From Parvularcula sp039818345 (GTDB lineage: Bacteria > Pseudomonadota > Alphaproteobacteria > Caulobacterales > Parvularculaceae), in assembly GCA_039818345.1 (NCBI GenBank), contig JBCBUC010000004.1, positions 124,001 to 188,000 of the forward strand: a stretch of DNA of 64,000 nucleotides, in the 5' to 3' direction. Each line of letters starts with the position of its first letter. Positions within the stretch are counted from its first letter, which is position 1. The notes below the pieces were generated by a model. It had not been told where the DNA came from, did not search any database, and saw only the letters and a list, made by a program, of their open reading frames with translations. The translations under genes were made by a program, and so were the position numbers. This document shows positions 43,601 to 49,600 of this stretch, piece by piece.

Positions 43601-46600
43601 CCACCGGCACCGCCGATCAGCGCCTTGAAAATCTAGAAAGTCCACAAGTCTATCTGCCGCGGCTATCGACCAACATCCTCCAGGTGGTGAGCGAAGAGCT
43701 GCCCACTGAAATCAATCTGACCGAAGAAGGTTCGGACGGCCTGACGGAGGAAGAGGCGGGTATTCTGGGCCTCACGGTCCAACCAGGATCTCTTGTCGAC
43801 GATAATGGTGATCCTGTTGAGAACCCAATGGTGGGGATCTCAACCGTCCCGCCCGAGCTTGTTCGCGATATGCTGCCCGACGGGGTTCTTCAGCATACAT
43901 TCGATATCACAATCCAGGCGCCGGACGCAGCGGCCTTCACTGAGCCCGCGCAGATCACGTTCCCCAACGTCTTTAACGCTGAGCCTGGCACCAAGCTGAA
44001 TTTCTTGAGCTTTGACCACGACACCGGCCGCTTGGTGATTGAGGGAACGGCGACCGTTTCTGCTGATGGCTCCACCGTGACCACCGATGCGGACACGGGC
44101 GTGACCAAACCTGGCTGGCATGGCCTGACACCGCCGGGCGGCAATGGTTGTTCGGGCGGATCCCCGCTGCAGCCTGATGAGCGCGACCCCGATGCGACGG
44201 AGACAGAAACCACCGAGACACTTGATCTTTACACAAGCGATGGCGCAGGCGGAATCCGCTTTGTTCGCGAATGGTCAGCACCCGACGCTCTTCCCGGCAC
44301 ACCCCCGCCAGCCGGCGATCCCGACTGCCCACCACCCGCAGAAGACCTCGAAGACCAGGAGCAGCCCTGGGTCGAGGTGACCATTGAGGTCGATGAGGTC
44401 CTCAGCAAAATCGCCAAAAAGGCTGGCAATCTGGATCTTGTCGATCAAAGCTTCGTTCTGCGCGCAGGCACCGGAGCCGAGCGCGGTTTTGCCTTCTCGA
44501 TGAAAAGCTTCGTCGAGATGTTTGGCGCGGGCGGCATCAAAAATGTCGAGATAAATGAGCTTTACGGCTCGAAGATCACGATCACCACGCGGACGCAGGA
44601 TGCCGATGGTGATCAAACTGTCCACACGGAAGAAATCTTTGTCTCGCGCTTCATCGATGCGGTTGATGATAAGCACACGAACTCTCAGTGGGAGTTCGTC
44701 GATACCGTCAACGACGGAGCAGCCGGTGATGTCATTCGGAAGAACGACATTAAGATCATCGGCGGCGATGCCACGCCAGAAATATCCGTGCAGGATGGAA
44801 CAAACTACTTCGTCACCTCAACGCAAGACCAGGTTTGGTTTGATCCCGTCCAGACAGGGGACGACCGCACCGACCAGCTTGAGGTCTCCTTCGCCAATGC
44901 CGGTGGCGACGTTGCTGGCAGCGTTGAGTTGCTGGGTGATGCGAAGGACAAGCAAAAGATCTTCATTGATCGCCAGTCCATTATCGATACCCTCAAAGGG
45001 ATCGCCGATGGTACCGACGGCAACGTCACCTATTCAAGTGCCTCACTCAATGTGACGGCTGCTGAACGTGCTTTGTTCGATAACCTCGACGCGATGGGCA
45101 ACGTCGTCGATGAACGCGGTGCGATTGCTGATGCGATCATTGCGCGCGTTAAAGCTGATTATAATGCCTATACAGATGGTGTTGAGTTTGTCACATCCGG
45201 CGGGACAGGCGTTGTCACCGTCAACTTCCTGACCAGTTCAGCCAACCAAATTTATGGCCGTGCCGATCGCGTCGACACCAACAACGTAGACGACGTGGTC
45301 AAGGACTTCATGAAATACAGCAAGTCCGAACTCTATTTCCGGATGGATCACGAAATCAACCAAACCGATGCCGGTCAGGTGAACGTGTTCCTCGAGACCT
45401 ATCTTGAATTCTGGAACGTCCCGACGACCGCTGATCTTGTGAAGTCGTATGCGGACACCACCGCACACGAAGCGGGCCACACCCTCGGCCTTCGTCACGC
45501 CTGGAAGAGTTTCAACGGCGGTACGACCATCAAGCACGCAGGTGTTGGCGCGAACAACGGTCAAACCGACATCATGATGGGCCATGCCGGTGATCGGCAA
45601 GCGGCGTTGAGCTTCGATGCGACCGACGAAGCGGTCATGCTCCTCTCCAACATGGAGTACACGAGGTCTCAGGCCCAGGAAGCCTTCAACTACTATTACG
45701 GCCATTACTTTGGTGCGAATGGGGACAATTCTGGGTTCTCCGTCAGTCATCATGTGATCGAGGATGGTCATGTCCATGACCACAGTTGTGCATGTGGGCA
45801 GTGTCTCGACTTCTCAGAGTTTGTCGACAGCCAAGGTTTCGAGCTCGCATCGTCGGCTTACGGACACGATACAGACTCTGGTTGTTGTGCGTGCGATGTT
45901 TGTCAAAGCGTGGATATGCTCAATGGCACGCACCAACCGCACGGCGCCGCCCCGATTGTCTTGAGTGAAGATCTGATCGACAATCCACTCGATGCACCGG
46001 TGCTCGGCTATTTCGATGCCGATGGCGCGCCGATCTTTGGTTCGCTCGACTTCGGCAGTGTTATCGTTACCGATGACAACACAGCGAGCATCACCATCAC
46101 CATTACAAATGTTGGTACACAGACGGCTGTTCTCGATCAGTTTGCGTCCACCAATGGCGCCTTCACGATCACCGGTGCCGGCAACGGTACACAGATTGCT
46201 GCTGGGGAGAGTGTCGACGCTGTCATCACCTTTAATCCGTCCTCTGTTGGCAGCGTGGAAGGCATTCTTAACATTGAGGCGAATGACGGCGAAGGGCTGA
46301 TCACCTTTGATCTTGAAGGGTTCGGGCAGAGTGATGGTCCGCATGCGACGTTGTTGTCCATTGATAACAATCTCGGCGGCGCAGACATAGACGAGACCGT
46401 CAGCAGTGACGAGGTCTTCACGATCCGCAATGACGGTGATGAGGACCTGATCATCAGCGCCATTACGCTGGGTACAGATGCCATCGGCTTTGCGCTGTCC
46501 GGTATTCCCGATGATCTCGACACCAATCCCATAACGCTTGGCATTGGGGAGACGTTCAGCTTCGGCGCGACCTTCACCGGTACCGATGTCGGTCTGGCGC

Positions 46601-49600
46601 GCGGGTCTGTTCAAGTCGTCACCAACGATACGAACAGCCCGACCTTGAACCTTGGCCTCTTGGGGACTGGGTTTGAGGGACTGCACTATTTCGACTGGGG
46701 CAATGACTTTGTCGCCGTTGAAGTGAACGGACAGGTCACGCGCGTCACGTCGGACAGCCAAGGCAATTTTGATGTCTTCTTGCCGCCAGAGGCGCCTTAC
46801 CGGATCGTTATTTTTGATCCTGAAAGTGGTTTGTTGGCTGAAGGCTTCGGCACCACGGCCCCATCCGGCGGCGGTGTTGATCTCACCTCCAGCCTCGTTT
46901 TCCGTCCGGACACGTCCTTTGACGGCGATTTCGATGGTCTTTCCAGCAAAGCTGAGTTCGCCATCGGGACATCCGATATGATGGTGGATAGCAACGGCGA
47001 TGGTATCTCCGATTTTGCCTCGATCGAGCTGGGCATTGATCCGCTAGCAGGCGTCCTTACCGAACCTGGCATTGTTGCATCGCTCGACGTTGGCGCGGTG
47101 ATCAATGAGATCGTTGTCACAGCAGATCTTCCTGATACCCCGCTTGCCGCGCTTCTGGCCGTTGGTACCAATGGCCTGGCCGTTGTCGGCTTTGATGGTG
47201 CCGCAACGTCACCGATCCTTCTCAATACCCTTGATCTTCCGGGTACAGCGGTCGATGTCGCCCTCGATGACCTTTTGGGTCTCGCCGCTGTGGCCACGGG
47301 GCAGGGCGTCTCAATCGTCGATGTCACTGACGTCAACGCGCCGACCGTGATCAACACGATCAACCGTTCGGTCAACCTCGTTGAGGCGGAGGACGGCCGC
47401 GTCTACACCGCAGAGGCGGGTCAAGTGGTCTCCTACGACCTTGCTAGCGGTGAGCGGCTGCAGCGTCTCGACGTACCCTCAGGCGCCAATTCCGTCCGTA
47501 CAATGACGATGGAAGGCGGCTTTATCTACACGGTGGACAGCAGCCGGACCCTGACCATCATTGAGATCGTCAACGACGAGATGGTCGTGCGCGGTAACCT
47601 TGGCCTGACGAGTGAAAGCTGGTCGAGCAGTATCCGCTCGGACAAGCTTTTCGCCTCCGACGGGGTTCTCTATATCCCTGCTGACCAAGGCTTCAACGCT
47701 GGGTACGCAACGGTCGATATCACGGACCCGGCTGCGCCTTCATTGATCAGTGGACCTGATGATCGTGCCTTGGGCGGCACCGACTTTGCTGATGCCGGCA
47801 GCGGCGTCGGCCTCGCGGTTGGCCGTGTCGGCGGTGTCTTCGGTATCGATACCATCATGATCGTCGATACGTCCGATCCGGAGCAAACGGGCAATTTTTC
47901 AGCCCGCTTCGATCTCGATAACGCGGCGCCGAACGCTGTGGTCGCTGCGGGCGGCTTTGGCTTTGTCGGTGACAGCTCGGGCGTCTTCCACGTCGTCAAT
48001 GGCCTTGGTTTCGACGTGAACGGCGTTCCGCCGCAGGTCAATGTGGACATCGCCGAACTCGACGCTGATCCAGGAACAGAGGGTATACAGATCGAAGAAG
48101 GACAAACTGTCCGTCTTCCGCTGACCGTCTCCGACGATGTGCAGATCCAGCGCGTTGAGCTTCTCCTTGACGGTGAAGTTGTGCGCACGGATCTTTCTAT
48201 CCCTTATAGCCTTAGTTTCGTGGTGCCGACCCTGGCGTCCGGCGCCACAGAAGGCACGGTGCAGGTCAGGGCCGTTGATACCGGCGGCAACGCGACGACC
48301 ACGGCGCCGATCAACTTCACGATCATTGAGGACATCACGCCGCCGGAAGTTGTTCGAGTCTCCCCCGCGGACAACGGCTTCCTCCTCGTCGACACAGCCA
48401 CGGCCCGTGTTATCCTTGATGAGGCCGTCGACCCTGCATCGGTGACGGCAGGTCTTGCATCCCTCACGGATGGCGACGACAATGTGATTGTTGCCGATAG
48501 TGTTCAGATCCTCAGTAGCGGACGTATTCTTCAGTTCTCCTTCCCGTCCCCAGCCGCCGGGACCTACACGTTTGATATTGATCTGACCGGCGTCACAGAT
48601 TTGGCAGGCAACGCCATCGGCGGTAGCCCCATCTCCCGGACGGTGGAGTTGACTGAAGCCAGTGCCACATGGGACGGCGAGTCCAACAACAACCGGTTTG
48701 AAACGGCGACCAATTGGCGCCCGGATGAAGTGCCGACCATCGATGATGTGGCCTTTATTGGCAGCGATGCACTGAGTACAGTGCAATCATTCTCCAACGT
48801 CACGATTGAGGGCCTGCGCAGCGAAGCGGATGTCAGCGTCTTCGGCGGCATCTTCACTGCTCAGTTCATCGAAATGGCTACCGATACCACCTTCACACTA
48901 GAGGGTGGTATCCTTCGCGATGCCAATGTCATCGGCGGTACACTGAACCTTCGCGGCGGCACCATTGATGGTGTGACGGTCGCCGGCACGGGCATGGTCG
49001 ATACCGGTCGTGCGATTATCGCGCGCAATCTGTCCGTGGACGGCGTCTTGACGGTGAACGGTTCATTTTCAACGAGTTGGCTGCAGTTCACAGAGCCAGG
49101 AACCGCGAGCGGCAACGGCTCGATCGATCTATCGGGTGACGGGACCGCGAATGCTCGTGTGGTTTTCTCGGGAAGCAATTTAAGCCAGTCCGAAGTCTTC
49201 ACCTTTGCTGAGACTCTCGATTTGACGGGCAATGGCTGGATCTATGCTAGCCGATCGGAAGACCGTATGCGGATCCTCGGCGATGTTGTCGCTGATGGCG
49301 GTACCATCGACCTTCTCCGTGTCGATCAAGGCGGCTCGGAACTCAATCTGTCGTCGACCGATGACGGCAGTGTGCTCGTCCGGCAGCTTTTCAATGCCCG
49401 TGTGGTCGCGCAGCAGGATTCAAATGTCGTGCTCAGAGAGCTCATCCGTGATGCGATCATCGATGGACCAGGAAATGTCCAGCTTCAGAACGCCGACCTC
49501 GATAATGTCGACATAGAAACGGACGCCACCATCATCAACTTCAACGAAGTCTATGGTGGCCTGACCGTGAACGGTGTTCTGGGTCTTGATGGGTCAGCCA

